Assembly: GCA_977006965.1 (NCBI GenBank) | Contig: OZ345361.1 | Location: forward strand, 1,488,001 to 1,552,000 | Origin: Phymatolithon calcareum | Lineage: Eukaryota; Rhodophyta; Florideophyceae; Hapalidiales | Direction: 5' to 3' | DNA length: 64,000 nucleotides | Shown here: positions 32,469 to 45,312 of the stretch, one piece after another | Layout of the letters: every line of letters begins with the position of its first letter | Position numbering within the stretch: position 1 is the first letter of the stretch | Position numbers and translations under genes: made by a program | Notes under the pieces: generated by a model | The model's database searches: none | What the model was told of the DNA's origin: nothing | What the model saw: the letters and a program-made list of their open reading frames with translations, nothing else

Positions 32469-35342
32469 TGATTTATCTACGGTAACTACGTGCAACTTCA
32501 CACACCGGTGCAATGATGCGCAGTAGCCTTTAGTGGGGACTTGCGACGCCTGTAATTTATCAATACCATAGCATCCATGTTGGAAATATTATACCAAAAC
32601 CTTTCCTTCATCTTCGAGGTCGTCTGAGCCGACGGTCCGGCCCGCCGCACGTCAATAAAATCTATAATATCTGTGATTTCCCAGTGAGAGGTGAGAACGT
32701 CTGTGTCCGCGGTGTCTTACTCACCAAATGATGAACAGTAAAAATGACAAAGTTGATGACGTAGTTCCAAAAACCTACTTCACCCCTTCCATGCCTCCAC
32801 AACAACACAGTACTGTATGCGTGAACAATCAACTTTGATCCTCCTCTATTGGACGTCCGCTCAGTCCAACTTTTTCCAATCTGGCCCTACGCGGCCTATA
32901 CAATAGTTTAACAGAGCGTGGCGAAAACTTAAGAGGTCGCGCATACACATTTTCTGCCGAGACCAATTACTATACATCCTGGCGATGTTTTCGTTTGGCT
33001 TTCGTATGCGTAATCTAAAGACATAATGCGCTCCATCTTCCAATTGGAGGAAGGTATTGGATAATCGAGCATCATGCACAGGGCGGTACGATAATGAGCT
33101 CAGGAGTTTGCATTCTCTTCGGCTATTACATCTTTCAGATTGTTTGCTGATTTTAATCTTATGTTCACGATAACCACGGCCAACGTATTGTTGCAATTTT
33201 GTACACTTCTCTTGGTTCCTCGCTCCTACTCTGCAACAAGAGTTAAGGAAGCCCCGAATCACCATCGCCTAGGTGCCACTAGGCCCTCTATTGCACGAGT
33301 ACCCAGTGCTTTCTCTCATCTTCCACCGCTGCTTTCATGACGTTTCAAAACTTTTCTTGCCCTCTGCCACTCTCCGCCTATGACCTTCCAATCCTCAATT
33401 CGGTATTCATCGTACCGACACTAGCCATCATACCCCAAACTACGGAAGAAGCTCCATAATCCGCTCGAGGCTCTCTTACCATTTGAGATCTAAGATTCTC
33501 TCAAATGTAATCGTACGCATACAGAGGAGCTTCTTAGCGTTTTAGCTTCTGTACATTCATTGCACGGAAATGCTCAAGACTCTCTCCGCCCACTTACGGT
33601 TCGCTTGTACGCGCAGATACTCTCACACTCGTACGCAAAACCGGATAAAATCAATGTTTTCTGAGTCCCGGAACGGGGCCATTTCACGGCATCATTTCCG
33701 CTGCTGGTGAGCAGCATCCTTTCCAAGAACGTTCTATTATCCCTCTCATCTGCAGTCTCAGCACTCCGATTACGCTTATAGCAGCACATTTGGTGGAGTA
33801 CGTACTACTATTCCGCACACGGATATTGATCCACCTATCTGAGAAAATAAGGACAGTTACAGCGCGAAGCTCAGGGTTGTATGATACAGAATGTTTGGTC
33901 TTTAGTGGATTATTCAGCGGGCAGATTCATTCCAGTAAATATGATTCATTTTTTCGTGAGCAAGAATGTGGGTTTGTCCCTCTTGCGCTCTTGAACTAAT
34001 TAAATTCACCTGTTTCTCTCGCTCTGGAATACTTCCATTTTGGCATCCACGCACTGTTCCATATCACTTCTGTCGTTATCTTAGTTCGAGCATTCATAAC
34101 AACGTTGTTATTTTCTTGTCCGGGAAATAGCCCACCTTTTATCTCATCTTCTGCGAAGCTCTTTGAAAATGAGAAATATTTCCACGTTTTTTGCATAGCT
34201 GACCGCATCCACAACTTCACCAAGGATAGGCTATGTTTAATCTTGGCCGATACATTCTCAAATGTGTGCAATGGACGGCAGTGGTTCCAAAAGCAACTAC
34301 GGTATCGCTTTACAATGGGCCCTAATTGAAACTAGTCCTTGGCATTCTACCACTTCAGGTTGACGTGAGATAGTGCTCATGTTTGTCACTGCTGCATCGA
34401 TTCGCGGACGTCTTGTTCATGACTTTCTCCGTCTACAAGGCTTGTTCACGGTGACGTATAGTTCTGTACTCTGGCTACCGAAGAAGTGCTCATTTGACGT
34501 AAAATTTTGCCCAAAACAGTTTTTTGAAGTCTCACGTCTCGGTATGGTAGTCATTCAAAATCCTATTTTGCGGTTAAATGTGCTGAGAAGAAGTTTATTC
34601 TCGTTGTTCTCCATTGTTCTTAACACAATTTTCAGTTTATTTACATATTTGAGTTTTACTTCTCGTCCGTCATAATACTGGGGTCCAAAAATTGAGAGTT
34701 CTGCGAGCTTGCGTAGTAGAAATGCATTTACGGACTTACGTGTGTTGGAGAAAATCTTGATTATGCCGCCAAGTAGTTGGGGGGGAGTTTTCGTTCGTGA
34801 ATCACACTTCGTGTGTACTTGATCAGAACAGGGCAAAAGCATCCTTCGGATGTGTTCTGATTTACCTTGAGAGTGTAAGTCCTCGAGGGGCATGAGGAGT
34901 CCTTGCGAAGCTCTGACTGGGCGACGGTATAGAAGGCTTACTGCCCTAGTCTCGTGTGTAGCCGCGTTCTCGCCGCGACCCCTGTGCATCGTGAGATGTC
35001 GGAGAGCTGCACAATTTATCGCCAGACCACCCTGATGACGGACGGTATGCCGCTGGGCTGACGCTTCCGGCGTCAGAGCATATCCTCTCGAGGTGGGAAT
35101 CTAGTGATGTGCGAGGTGGACCCGGTTCTGAACTGGGGAAAGCCGTTTGGCCCGAGTCGCACAGGGCAAGGAGTGACCGTCCGGACTACAGTCAAAAGGG
35201 TCGGACTGGAGGACGCCGGCATTTAAGAGGGGAGGTGGGCATATGGACAATAATAGATCCGCTACTTCCTGACGGTGTTGGCTATTTAGCTTGTGGATGT
35301 CACCTGTGTTAGTTCACAACATCTGCCCGTGTTTCATATGGA
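32469..35342. other. No recognisable gene; 5' flank of DIRS element at right
   Basis: ORFs such as 32861-33265 (minus, 134 codons) and 34555-34989 (minus, 144 codons) show no family resemblance. The right part (about 34990-35342) may be the DIRS leader or terminal repeat, but no matching inverted repeat was found by eye. Confidence 0.4.
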
Positions 35343-36731
35343 ATGAGAATCGAGATACAATGGTTTGGGTGTGCCTGTGCATTTAAAATATCACCTGCTA
35401 ACAAAACGACCCTTAGGGCGAAGATGCGCGAATTTATGGAGCTCTTCGTCAGTTTGGAAACTACGGAATTTCTCACGAAATTCCGGGAGGTTGTTCGACG
35501 CAATATTACGACGTACAAGAAGCTTGGTAAGGAGTTCCACGGCGACATGATCGATTTCTTGAACAAGAAGCTGCAGAAAACCACTGCCATGCCTGTATTG
35601 TATGACGATAATGATGTCTGAAACGTCATGTTGAATATTGTGGAAGGCAACCTCCCAACTATCGCTCTCCCGAGTGACGGGGAAGATGGGGGTGCTGCGG
35701 AGAAATCCGTTGAGGAACCGTCGAGGGACCGTGCTCGTGAGAGCAGTGAGGTGAGTACGCCTTGTGCGGACTCGCCTCCCAAAAAGAGGCTCACAAGGGC
35801 TTCGTCTAAGGCCGGACCGTCTAGTGCGGGACCGTCGCGAGGACCGAAAAAGACAACGAAGGCTGGCATAGTCGAAGAGGAGTCTGATAGGAGTAACAGA
35901 GTGGGAGCGGATGAAGGTGAGACTGCCCCTAGCCTGGCCGAGCTGGCCGAGCAAGTTAAAATGCTTACTGATCTGTTTCAGAAAGGTCGTGATCCGAAGG
36001 GTCGGAAAACCTTCGTGGACCTGGTGAAAGCCCGTCAGAATGGTGATTCAGACTCGGACGACGACTCGTCGAGCAACAGTGAAAGCATAAAAAGTCGGAG
36101 AGGGGACCGACGGAAGGAAAAGGGGAGACGCGATAGAAGGAGGCGTCGTTACAGCATCTCATCTGAGGATTCCTCAACCTCGAGCGACTCGTCGGACTCT
36201 GATTCGGATTATAGCGGAGGGCGCACCAGCGGGGGACGAAGGCAAAAGCGGGAGAAGCGAAAACTCGACAAGTTTTGGAGGCGCAAGGAAGAGGCACCTT
36301 ATTACTTTAGTCTACCTCTTCGAAAGAGGGTGGCTGACGAGCGGCTGGAAATTATCTTCAGCCGCACACAAACTGTGACTGATTACGTGCGCACCCATAA
36401 CTTCAAATCGGACCGCAATCGGTATGAAAGTGAGACTATAGCTTCAGCTGTGGACTTATTGATTGCTGATATAGGACTGAGAAAGGCTCGCAAATGCGAT
36501 GCTTTTGAGGTTTTGCTTCGGCGTCTGGCCAAAGTTGAGCTGGCGGACCGCACCGGAAAATGGGAAGTAGCATCTCACATGTTCGATGAACGTAGTGAGG
36601 AGGGTGCGGTCACTCAACGCGAAGTCCGTGCCGCTCGAAGAGCGGCGCTGCTGGAGCGTGAGTTAATGAAACCCCCCGAGAAGGACCAAGCCTCTAAGAG
36701 GGAAGGTCCAGGCGGGGGTCGCCAGAACTAG
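35343..36731 (+). pseudogene. DIRS gag-like protein with one in-frame TGA
   Basis: ORFs 35343-35621 and 35628-36731 are in the same frame, separated only by TGA (35619-35621). The product has a helical N-terminus, acidic Pro/Ser-rich middle, and a run of Ser/Asp/Arg repeats (about 36040-36260: SDSDDDSSSNSES, RRGDRRKEKGRRDRRRRR). The C-terminal helical region is followed by a basic tail. Nucleic-acid binding through the Arg-rich stretch is likely. No CCHC knuckle is present, as in other DIRS gag proteins. Confidence 0.7.
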
Positions 36732-36742
36732 TAAAGAAAATC

Positions 36743-38702
36743 ATGAAAAGATTTGAAACCTTTGACAGGCGGGACCTATTTCCTATGCCTATTGCTCACC
36801 ACATTAGTGACAATGGGGCGTCCGGGTCTCGACAGAGGGCCCGAGCTAGGAAAGGTAACTCTATATCGTCAGCTACGAGAGAGGCCTTGGGAAGCCTAAA
36901 CGCTCTGGCGAGGGGTCAGATAATCAGTATTGACGGCCCCATTCTAGCTACGAATGAGAAACCCAATGCCAGTCAAAGGGAAATATGCTGTTTAGTGAAT
37001 GATTCATGTGCCCTAGCGTTCCGCCGGCAACTTTTGTTACAAGCGGACCAAGGGGTGAGGCAGAGAGTCCAGAAGGAGAGCTTTGTCTATTTAGAACAGC
37101 GATGTCAACATGGCGTCCAAATGGAGGCATCAAAATTGTCGTAACCTAGTGGGGGGGTAGCCGGCACTGTGGAAATGATCGACGTGCTTCCACAACACTT
37201 GGCAGAGAAGTATGCTCACCCAAGAGGGATTCTGAATGATCTACATCCCACAAAAAAGGAATTGTCTTCAACACGTGGCTTCATGGGGGTGAAGCCAGAT
37301 GAGTATATCCGAGTCGTCCAAACACTACGGGAACGAGGCATCGTCATTCTGTCGAAAAAGAAGCCAAAAGTCATTAACGGAATGTTCGCAGTTCCGAAAA
37401 AGGAGAAGCAGCGGCTTATAATAGATGATCGAAAGGCCAACCTTTATTTCCGCGCCTTACCCGAGGTCAATCTCCCAAACCCCGGAGATTTCATTGATCT
37501 TTGTCTTTCGGACGAAGACACGCTACATTGCGGGAAGACGGACATGGACAACTTTTATCATCGTATTCGAACGCCTACTTGGATGTGGACGTACTTTGGC
37601 CTTCCAGCTCTTTCTTGCGAAGGGCAGCGGTGCTGGCCGATGGTATGTGTGCTCCCAATGGGGTGGTCGCAATCGGTGTTTGTTGGACAATCCATCCACG
37701 AGAACGTGTTAAAGGACCTGTCTTTATTGATCCACGCAATGCTATCCTGCCGTCTAACAGGCTCTTGATCGACAGAACACGCCACGGAATATACATCGAC
37801 GATTTCTTCATCCTTGGGAGAACCCTTACCGAAGTCCATGCCAGAATAACGGGCGCACGTGATCAATGTGCCAAGAATGGGTTCCCCGCTGGGGACGAGA
37901 AAGTCGAGCTCCCTCCGAGGCGCACAACCGACATTTTAGGCATAGAGGTCCAGTCGGATGGATTGATGCTCTCAGAAAGAGCAAAAATGTCATCATTTTT
38001 GCTCTTTCTGCCGAAACGCACGAAATGGTTAGAGCGAGACTTTGGCCAAAGGAAAGCCTTTCATCAATTCTTGGAAAACGGGTTTGGTTTCTCCTCTTAC
38101 GTCGGCCGATGCTTTCGATCATCAAAGAGTGCTATGAGATGTTGCACGCCCCGCGCTACCGTAGCTCCCCAACCTATGAGTCCAGGTGTGGGCTGTGGAC
38201 TTTGGCGAGCCTTTCACCCCTAATCTATGGCAATATCAGAAGACCGTTCTGCCAAAGAGTTATCTGTATCGATGCCAGCAACCAAGGAGCTGGAGTCGTC
38301 TATGCAGATGCAAGCACTGAGGAGTACCACCACCTTCTCCAAGGCCTTCCAGTGGGTGAATGGCAAAGCCAAAAAGCGTGGAAAGTCGCCATACGTCACA
38401 AATGGCGAAAAAGGGAGCATATAAACATACTCGAGGGAAAGGCCTTAATTCTGGGTCTAAAATGGATCTTGCGAAACAAAAGTAATTTTGGACGCAAACT
38501 GATAATCGGGGTGGACAACCAAGCGCTCATTGGGGCGCTTGAAAAAAGACGGTCAAGTCTTGGACTACACCACATCTGCAGACAGGTAGCGGCTTTCACC
38601 ATCGCCGGAGACTTGCACATTAAGTGCTTGTACATACCTAGTGCGAACAATCCCGCAGATGGGCCGTCCAGGAAGTTTTTATCTAATCAGCCTTCGGGTT
38701 GA
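36743..38702 (+). pseudogene. DIRS reverse transcriptase and RNase H
   Basis: The frame from 36743 is broken by TAA at 37142-37144, then continues to 37768 with RT segments QRLIIDDRKANLYFR, DMDNFYHRI and LPMGWSQSVFVGQ. The catalytic YIDD (37792-37803) is in a second frame (37501-38223). RNase H is in a third frame ending at 38702: ICIDASNQGAG (first acid), HINILEGKALI, VDNQALIGAL and IPSANNPADGPSR, the last typical of DIRS/Ngaro RNase H. Two frameshifts (near 37730 and 38000) inactivate it. Confidence 0.85.
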
Positions 38703-39627
38703 TGAGAGCACGAAAGAGCAATACAATCGTGGTGTAAACGCCTTCATCCAATTCCTACAGTAAGAAGGCGCTGACGACTTCTCAGACCTGCGAAAAGTCG
38801 AGGCCCACCTACTCGACTTTGCGGTACACACCTACAAAAGCCGCAACAAGCAGGGCAGACAGCTGGTACTCAACGCCATGCTGGCTGTGGAGCTCTATTT
38901 CTCCACTTTGCGAGGGAAAATGAAAGATCTTCGAGCCTCGCTCGAGGGTTGGGCCAAAGTCGTTCCTATCCAACCCAAGAACGTGATCTCCGAGCCCGTC
39001 GCGTATGCAATTGCATACGAGCTCCTCAAAATTGGCCACCCAGACATGGCCACAGCAATTTTGCTCATCTTCGATTGCTATCTCCGATCTGGAGATGCCG
39101 CTAACGCACGGTGTCGAGACTTCCTATACTTTGATCCACCCCAGGGTCCCAACCAGAATTACTACGGCATCCTAACACTTCCCCGAACAAAAAGGGGCCG
39201 TAACGAGTCTGTCTTCATCCGTGGAAAACTCATCGCCGTACTCATTCAGCGGCAGGTCAATATCCAATCCGCCAACGGGTTGGAACCGAACAACAAACTC
39301 TTTAAGTTTGTAATGTAGACCATTCAAAAGCGGATGATCCCTATCCTATTTTCGTTCAACATCGACATCGGCAGTACCACACTGCATGGCCTTCGTTATG
39401 GCGGTGCCACCACCGACCGCATGCACGGCCGTCTAACGCGCGACGAAATCCAACAGCGCGGCCCCTGGGCGTCACCCAAATCCATGGGCCAATACCTCCA
39501 ACCAGACCACGTCCATCACCAGCTTGCCAACCTCACCCCTAACCTTCAACGCCGATTTCAACGTCAAGTCACCCACCGCTATAGGCTATTCAACGTCGAG
39601 CCTCCCACTCCTTCATCCGAAGCGTAA
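38659..39627 (+). pseudogene. DIRS tyrosine recombinase
   Basis: The frame opens at ATG 38659, overlapping the RNase H end by 44 nt. TAA at 38761-38763 and TAG at 39316-39318 interrupt it. A SAM-like core-binding domain (STKEQYNRGVNAFIQFL) is followed by the catalytic domain: box I Arg in CYLRSGDAANA (39085), HGLR box (39385-39396) and the Tyr nucleophile in SMGQYLQ (39493). The catalytic residues seen (R, H-x-x-R, Y) are intact. It would integrate a circular cDNA intermediate. Inactive through stops only. Confidence 0.87.
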
Positions 39628-42392
39628 CCAACCACCACACCTCATCCTTCGCCGCGTTCGCCCCTTCACTCGAATCCTACTAACCGACCGATGCCGTCCG
39701 ATACGGTGAGAATCGCAAGAACCATACCTCGTTCTTTCCCGTCGCAATTCCCGCCAGAATTAAATGTTGGTGGAGCCGATTCACCGAAACCGAACCGATG
39801 ACAACGCGAATACATTCGCCTTGACAAATGGCCCAATCACAGAGGGTCACTAATACCGTATGCTGTCTTCCGCGTTGCTGAGTGTGTAAGCAGTTTAGTT
39901 TAGATTGAAGAAAGGAGTTTTGCGCCTACCTGCGACAAATATAGTACTGGCATTAAAAATCAAATCTTTTCAAGCACACAAAGTTCCTTTAGTTAAATTA
40001 TCAAATCAGCTATTTACTCCATAGAAAAGAAAATGGTTCCAATGGTTTCGGAAACTTCCCATATATCGATTTAGAACTTCATTTTAGAACTGAGCGCTTT
40101 CTCAATACAGCCAGAGTACGCAAGAGAAAGGGTGATTTAGGTGCAAAATAATATTTTGGATATCATATTATGATAACCATCGTTTACGGGAGTGAAAAGC
40201 GCTTCTCTTGCGGCCATGATCCGATACGAAGGAAGCGAAATCTAAAAATTGGACCCAAGGTGGCCAGAAAGGACGCAATTTGAACGCCAGCTATACTGTT
40301 AGAGTCTGTACTATATAAGCTATCCCATGAAAATGGCCTCGGCGCTAGCGAGATTGTAGGAGATTTGATAACTTTCGCCAAGCCGTAGACCTGTGTTCCG
40401 GCTGTACATGGATTCTTAGAAAAAAGAAATTTTGTAACGCTTTTCAAAAACAATTAATGTAATTTGGCTGTCATAGTGTACTTTACAGCGATGTTCGGAC
40501 TGAGAACAAGCGCCGCAGGGTCTGATAATGCGTTACTTTTCAGCAACAATTCTTTTGACTGAAAAGGAGAAGACCATATTTCAGTACAGTCACCCCGTGG
40601 CCCTGATGTCGTTAACAATTTCATAACGAGGAAGTGAGCAGATTTTCGAGGTTTAGAGATGTTTTCTCCTATCGAGTCTTCATGAAGACGGTGTTCGAAC
40701 TGATTGAGATGGTTTAAATGCGAATATAGAGAGACACGACGTCCAGAGAACCTATTTTATATATGACGGATGGTTCTTGCATAGTCCACACTACCTGAGC
40801 ACCTTTGGAGTCTCATAAGGAATGCCAAGGCAATAGTTATGAGATGTCGAATCACGAGACTGCCAAATTTAAAGTGGAGGCTCATATTCCAGACCTAGAA
40901 GGCGTGTTTTTCTTTTTTCCTGGCAGTATTTCTGATATTGAGCCATAAATCTGCCATCAATACTGACGGCAAATTACTGCTTGCTCGGCTTTGTTTTGGC
41001 GTCTAGGATATTACCGTTCCTCACGCGCTTGAAGAGCCAAGATAATATCAAATACGTTCATGTACCTCATCGAAAACATCGACTCCGTTAAGCATAATGG
41101 TTTCTCAAAGACATGCGCGCAAAGCGGGGGATTTAATAAAGCATGATTCTCAATGGCGATGATTTTCTTCCCAGTTTGCGGAATTCGATCCTTCAGCCAA
41201 ACCTTCTTTTCGAGTGTGAAATGAACCTGAATAGTCTTCGCATTGACGCTCTGTCGAAGGTTTCAAAGAAATGCCGTCATACTCCACGAACAGACGAAGT
41301 GCTCGCTCTTCATCCTTCAGTGCGATCCTACGATCACGCTGCTTGTGAGACTTAAGAGCTTCCCCTTCCGGGATCGATGAGATTAGTCCGGGCTATTCGT
41401 CAGGGGCAGGAACATAATCGGTACGGTGTACGACGTCCAGAGTTATCATCTTCACCGTGAAGTGCGATGATTTCGAGCACCGCAAACGCCTCTTGTCGAT
41501 GTTGTTGGAGAGTATGGGGAATGATGAGATAGTTGCAATAGGAGAGGTTGTTTTGGTTGGGTTCCTTCTTTTAATTGACTTGGTCGACCTCACGTTCAGA
41601 CTATATAGACCTGAGACTCAGTCCGAATTCGAAACTGTCAGTGTCTCGCTAACGACCGGCAGCGAGTTAATCAATCCGTTGGGGACCGACAGTCGAATGG
41701 AATTACCGTTTCCTGCTAGCGATGTCGACCGTCTGTGAGCCAAGAAAGTCTTCTGGCGCGGATTACGATCGGTTTGAAACGCATTGTGTCGCGCGCTGAC
41801 ACTTCGGATGCCTTGCGAGAATGTAGCTAGACAGTCAGAGGCAGATGGAGTAATGTAGAGACTACTTAAGCGGTGATCGAAGTCTTTGTCGAGGAAGTCA
41901 ACACTATCAACTTTACCAACCGCAACCTAACCCCCAAGGATATCGAAAGATAAACTTACTTTTACGACGAACGTCAGCAAGGCATTCACACTGCCGAGCA
42001 ACCCTCCATTGCGTACCATTGGACTGGACCACTCCTGCCGAAGTCACTACATCCTTACGGAGTTTCTGACCCAGCAGAGTTATCGCACCTTGCCGAAGTC
42101 ACTACATCCCATCGGAGTTTCTGACCAAGCGAGCTGTAAGACATCTTACCGAAAGCACTACATCCCTCCTGGAGTTTCTGCCTAGACAAGTTGTATGGAC
42201 GTCCGGCATCTGCTGTCGTCTCATTCTGGAGCTGAACAAGTCGTTCGGTTCCTGGATAATCACGACAATCAGAAACCTAGTATGGGCCCTTTCGACTACA
42301 GAGAACCAGTAACCCTAAACAAATCTATCATAATAGTATCGTAACAAGTGACGCGTGCACTACTGTACCGACATCAATCTTTGACAGTGCAG
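39628..42392. other. No recognisable gene
   Basis: The first few hundred bases may be the DIRS 3' end. The ORFs 40184-40453 (minus, 89 codons) and 41457-41738 (plus, 93 codons with a hydrophobic IGEVVLVGFLLLIDLVDL segment) are unrecognised. A minisatellite lies at 42030-42195. Confidence 0.4.
42030..42195. repeat. Three-copy tandem repeat, period 55-56 bp
   Basis: CCGAAGTCACTACATCC followed by GGAGTTTCTGACC starts at about 42037, 42092 and 42148. The third copy is the most diverged (CCGAAAGCACTACATCC). Confidence 0.88.
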
Positions 42393-43905
42393 TCAGTGGT
42401 TGCGCCAATTCCATTGCTATCAATTTAATTGGTTCTTCGAACTGAATTGCAATTCGAATTGATTGCACCTAATACTGAGAATCGTAGTAGATGAACATTG
42501 GACCACGGGAATGTTATGGGGGGGGGGGCGAGTGAAGCAGAATGTCCAGGGAATCAACGTACTCACCTCATGTTCAGTATGTAGTCTTTGTTGTAATAAT
42601 ACCCAGAGTACGTAGATGAACATCAGACAGAGCACATTATTCGGATGCAAGAATCAACGCACTCACCTTATGTTCAGTACGTGGCCTTTGTTCTAGTAAT
42701 ACCCAGACTACGTTCTGTATGCCATCTAAACATCTATGACACTTGGGCCATGGCTACTTCTTGCTATGTTAAATAAAGACGAGATTGAGCCGTTGGACTC
42801 TAAACGGTTTCAACAATGGGCCTATTCATGTGCTGTCATCTTGTCAGCTGTATCGATCAATTTACCAGCCAGATACAGAACAACGGCTTGAATGTCTTTA
42901 GCTACGATTAGAGTCCAGCAGTCACGATGGTTCAATCTCAAGTATAAATGGGATAGCATTAGATCTCTTGATTTGAAACCTATCAGCCTTCTCCGAAATT
43001 CTCACGCATTCCGCTTCACAGTCGAGTCCAACCCACCCATCAGACCTCGTTCAATGTTCCAGCACATTCCGCTCTACTAGCGATGACACTACCTTCACGG
43101 AAACCAAAGCCGAAACAAGTTGTGCAGCTGCTTATTAAGCTCATTCGAGAACAAACCCGTGATATACACTCGCGCCAAGTAGGCCTAACTCGACGGAATG
43201 TGCCATTTTGCGTCTATCTCTGCTCAAAAGGTGATAAGTGTACTGGAGGAAGTGAGTTTTTCTTCGAAAAGGGTACTGGGTTCTCCAACACGTACAATCA
43301 TCTCAAGCCTTGCATTGGAGGTGGAAGCGAAGAACATTTGCTAGAGATATACCGAGCCGTTCTTGCCGAGAAGTTGAGATCCGGGTCGTCGTTCACAGTT
43401 CAATCGTCAATGGTGATGAAGCTCACGGAACGTGAAAAGTCGATGAACAGCTATCTTCGGTTCATCATTCTCAAATCTCTACCAATTCGATTTGTAGAGG
43501 ACCACGAAGTTCGTGCATTCTCTAAGCATGACGCTGCGTTCTGACATGATACTTTCAAGAGAGACTTTGGTCTATGGCCAAGTATATTTTACTAGACCAT
43601 AGGAAGGCAACATCTCCTATTGTCTTTGAGGCGATGCTTTTTCTGAAAGTCAACCGCTCCTACTGGAATGAGCAAACCGTGAAGCAGGCTATGTCTATTG
43701 TTGTCAACCATCGTGTCGAGAGGGCTATCGAAAAAGATGAAAATTACATGCAACTAGGTGAACTTTCTTGAATAAAGTATTGATGTCTATGTTGTGGGAA
43801 GCCTTCAAATTGCAATGCGAATTGCTGCAAACAAAACTGAGCAATTAAATTGATAAATTTCACCCGGGACTGCAATCGCAAACAATAGAATTGGCGCAAC
43901 CCCTG
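42393..43905 (+). mobile_element. hAT DNA transposon, internally deleted
   Basis: Ends CAGTGGTTGCGCCAATTC and, reverse-complemented, CAGGGGTTGCGCCAATTC, with flanking 8-bp sequences AGTGCAGT (42385-42392) and ACTGCAGT (43906-43913), a target duplication with one mismatch. Inside are N- and C-terminal transposase pieces (43083-43771) without the catalytic middle. A tandem duplication of about 60 bp (about 42553 and 42652) and an 11-G run (42518-42528) lie in the 5' part. It is inserted in an old repeat that also occurs near 24745. Confidence 0.85.
43083..43771 (+). pseudogene. hAT transposase relic (BED-like N-terminus plus C-terminal piece)
   Basis: ORF 43083-43544 has a BED-like finger (CSKGDKCTGG...SNTYNHLKPC) followed by the stretch LKSLPIRFVEDHEVRAFSKH, typical of hAT transposases just before the catalytic domain. 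ORF 43574-43771 carries FEAMLFLKVNRSYWNEQTVK, like the hAT dimerisation end. About two thirds of the protein, including the catalytic core, is missing between them. Non-functional. Confidence 0.65.
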
Positions 43906-44819
43906 ACTGCAGTGTGTTGCGACTAAAGTTCCAAGCGACACACTTCCAACAGCCGAGGAAGGATAGATATATTTGGCCACAGCGGAGTCCCAATCGCGAA
44001 AAGTCTAACGAATGCTTGTGAGGAGATAGTGCTTGGTGTGTTCTGTCTTGAGCCGTAGATGTGCTTCCAAATTTACTTCAGCATTATCCATCTCTATACT
44101 TATAGAACTTGTAACACGCAAAAACCGAAACCGTTGCCTATTCATAAAACTAGCATAATGTGCCTATGGATTATTGCCCACGGCAACATGCCGATACCTC
44201 AGTGCTTTGCTGTCCAGGGCGCTCGGACCTGAGGGATAGTTCCTAGCTCGCATCTGTATTCGAAGCACATTATATCTGTACAGCAATCAAATCGCCGAGT
44301 CTCAATCGTTCTGAACAACTTGGGCCTTCTGACAGTCAAAGGCACGGTCCTAATGTGACCTCCACAAATAGCTGTCTGCAGGAGTTGCGACGTCGCATGC
44401 TCTTCAACAGTAAAATCTGTGGTCAAACCACTCGCGACAATTTTTCTTGGTCGATGTTTCAATTTGGTACAAAGTGTAGCGTATATCGTGGAATAAGACG
44501 TACAATCTCCTTTATGAAAGGCGAAGAGCTTCTCCAATAAGAACAGAAACACGATGTAGTATTGTCAATCTTCCCGCAGTGGCTTACAGCGTCGGCCCGG
44601 TATAGATTACCTGCGGTAAGTACAATTTAGCTCCATGATATGATAATTAGCTTCTTTTCCTCGCTCTCCGGCGTCGTCTTTGGTCCTTATGTCACGCTGA
44701 ACGGCCCACTACAGTACAGGTGACAAGCACCCTTGGCGAGAAGTCATCTTTTCTGTATCAATAACGGTTCCCTAGATGGATCTATTAGTCTGCTTCCCTC
44801 GGCGCTCGCGTCGTTATAC
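43906..44819. other. No recognisable gene
   Basis: The first 60 bp resemble 24745-24800. ORF 44199-44552 (minus, 117 codons) is unrecognised. Confidence 0.4.
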
Positions 44820-45307
44820 CGCTTAATGATGATGATTATGATGATTGCTGTACTCCCCTAAGAGGCTAGCATGTCTAGAAGGCTTCATTGGATTCCACTT
44901 TCTGAGGTCGCAAGCGTTTTTCATAGCCGATTCCGAATATGGCCAAAGAGAGGAGTACGTTTTCGGTGCGCATGGTAGCGTTATCATGCTGACGAGCCTC
45001 TTGTCATCCATGCGGAAAGCTTATCTTAACCATTCCCAGCTACAGCCTTAATCGGTTGTATCACCGGCAAGGAGCGCTCCCTTGCTTCTGCGGCTATCGC
45101 TCTTTTCGTCATGACAACGTCAAGCTTTTTCAAGATTCGATTCGTACGATTCCAGAACTCACATCCGAATATCAAAGTCGAGACAACCGAGGCTCTCCAG
45201 AGACGTAAACGAAGCGGGAGCGGTAATTAAGTGTGCACGAGTAGTCTATAGAGCCTTTTGAAGCCTTGTTTAGAAATTTCAATATGATAGTTAACGGGAG
45301 TCATAGG
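44820..45307 (-). pseudogene. Non-LTR retrotransposon 3' part (beyond the gypsy insertion)
   Basis: Minus-strand continuation of the element at 53059-55740. Just across the gypsy insertion the frame reads a YLGTM block (53059 side), then LPLRLRLWRASVVSTLIFGC and EFWNRTNRILKKLD, the standard end of the RT thumb/connection in RTE-like and related elements. It ends near an ATG/ATT trinucleotide run (44825-44846), perhaps the 3' tail. Stops are present. Confidence 0.75.
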
Positions 45308-45312
45308 ATCAG

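Larger units (their letters stand above)
35343..39627 (+). mobile_element. DIRS-type (tyrosine recombinase) retrotransposon, decayed
   Basis: Gene order gag, RT-RNase H, tyrosine recombinase on one strand, with no integrase. The recombinase frame overlaps the RNase H frame, a typical DIRS layout. There is at least one stop in gag, one stop and two frameshifts in pol, and two stops in the recombinase. The outer limits are unknown because the terminal repeats and internal complementary region could not be identified. Confidence 0.85.

Noticed and set aside
44823-45011. His-rich C-terminal ORF near 44.8 kb as a separate gene
   Set aside because: It continues the decayed non-LTR reading on the minus strand, and the His run comes from a trinucleotide repeat.
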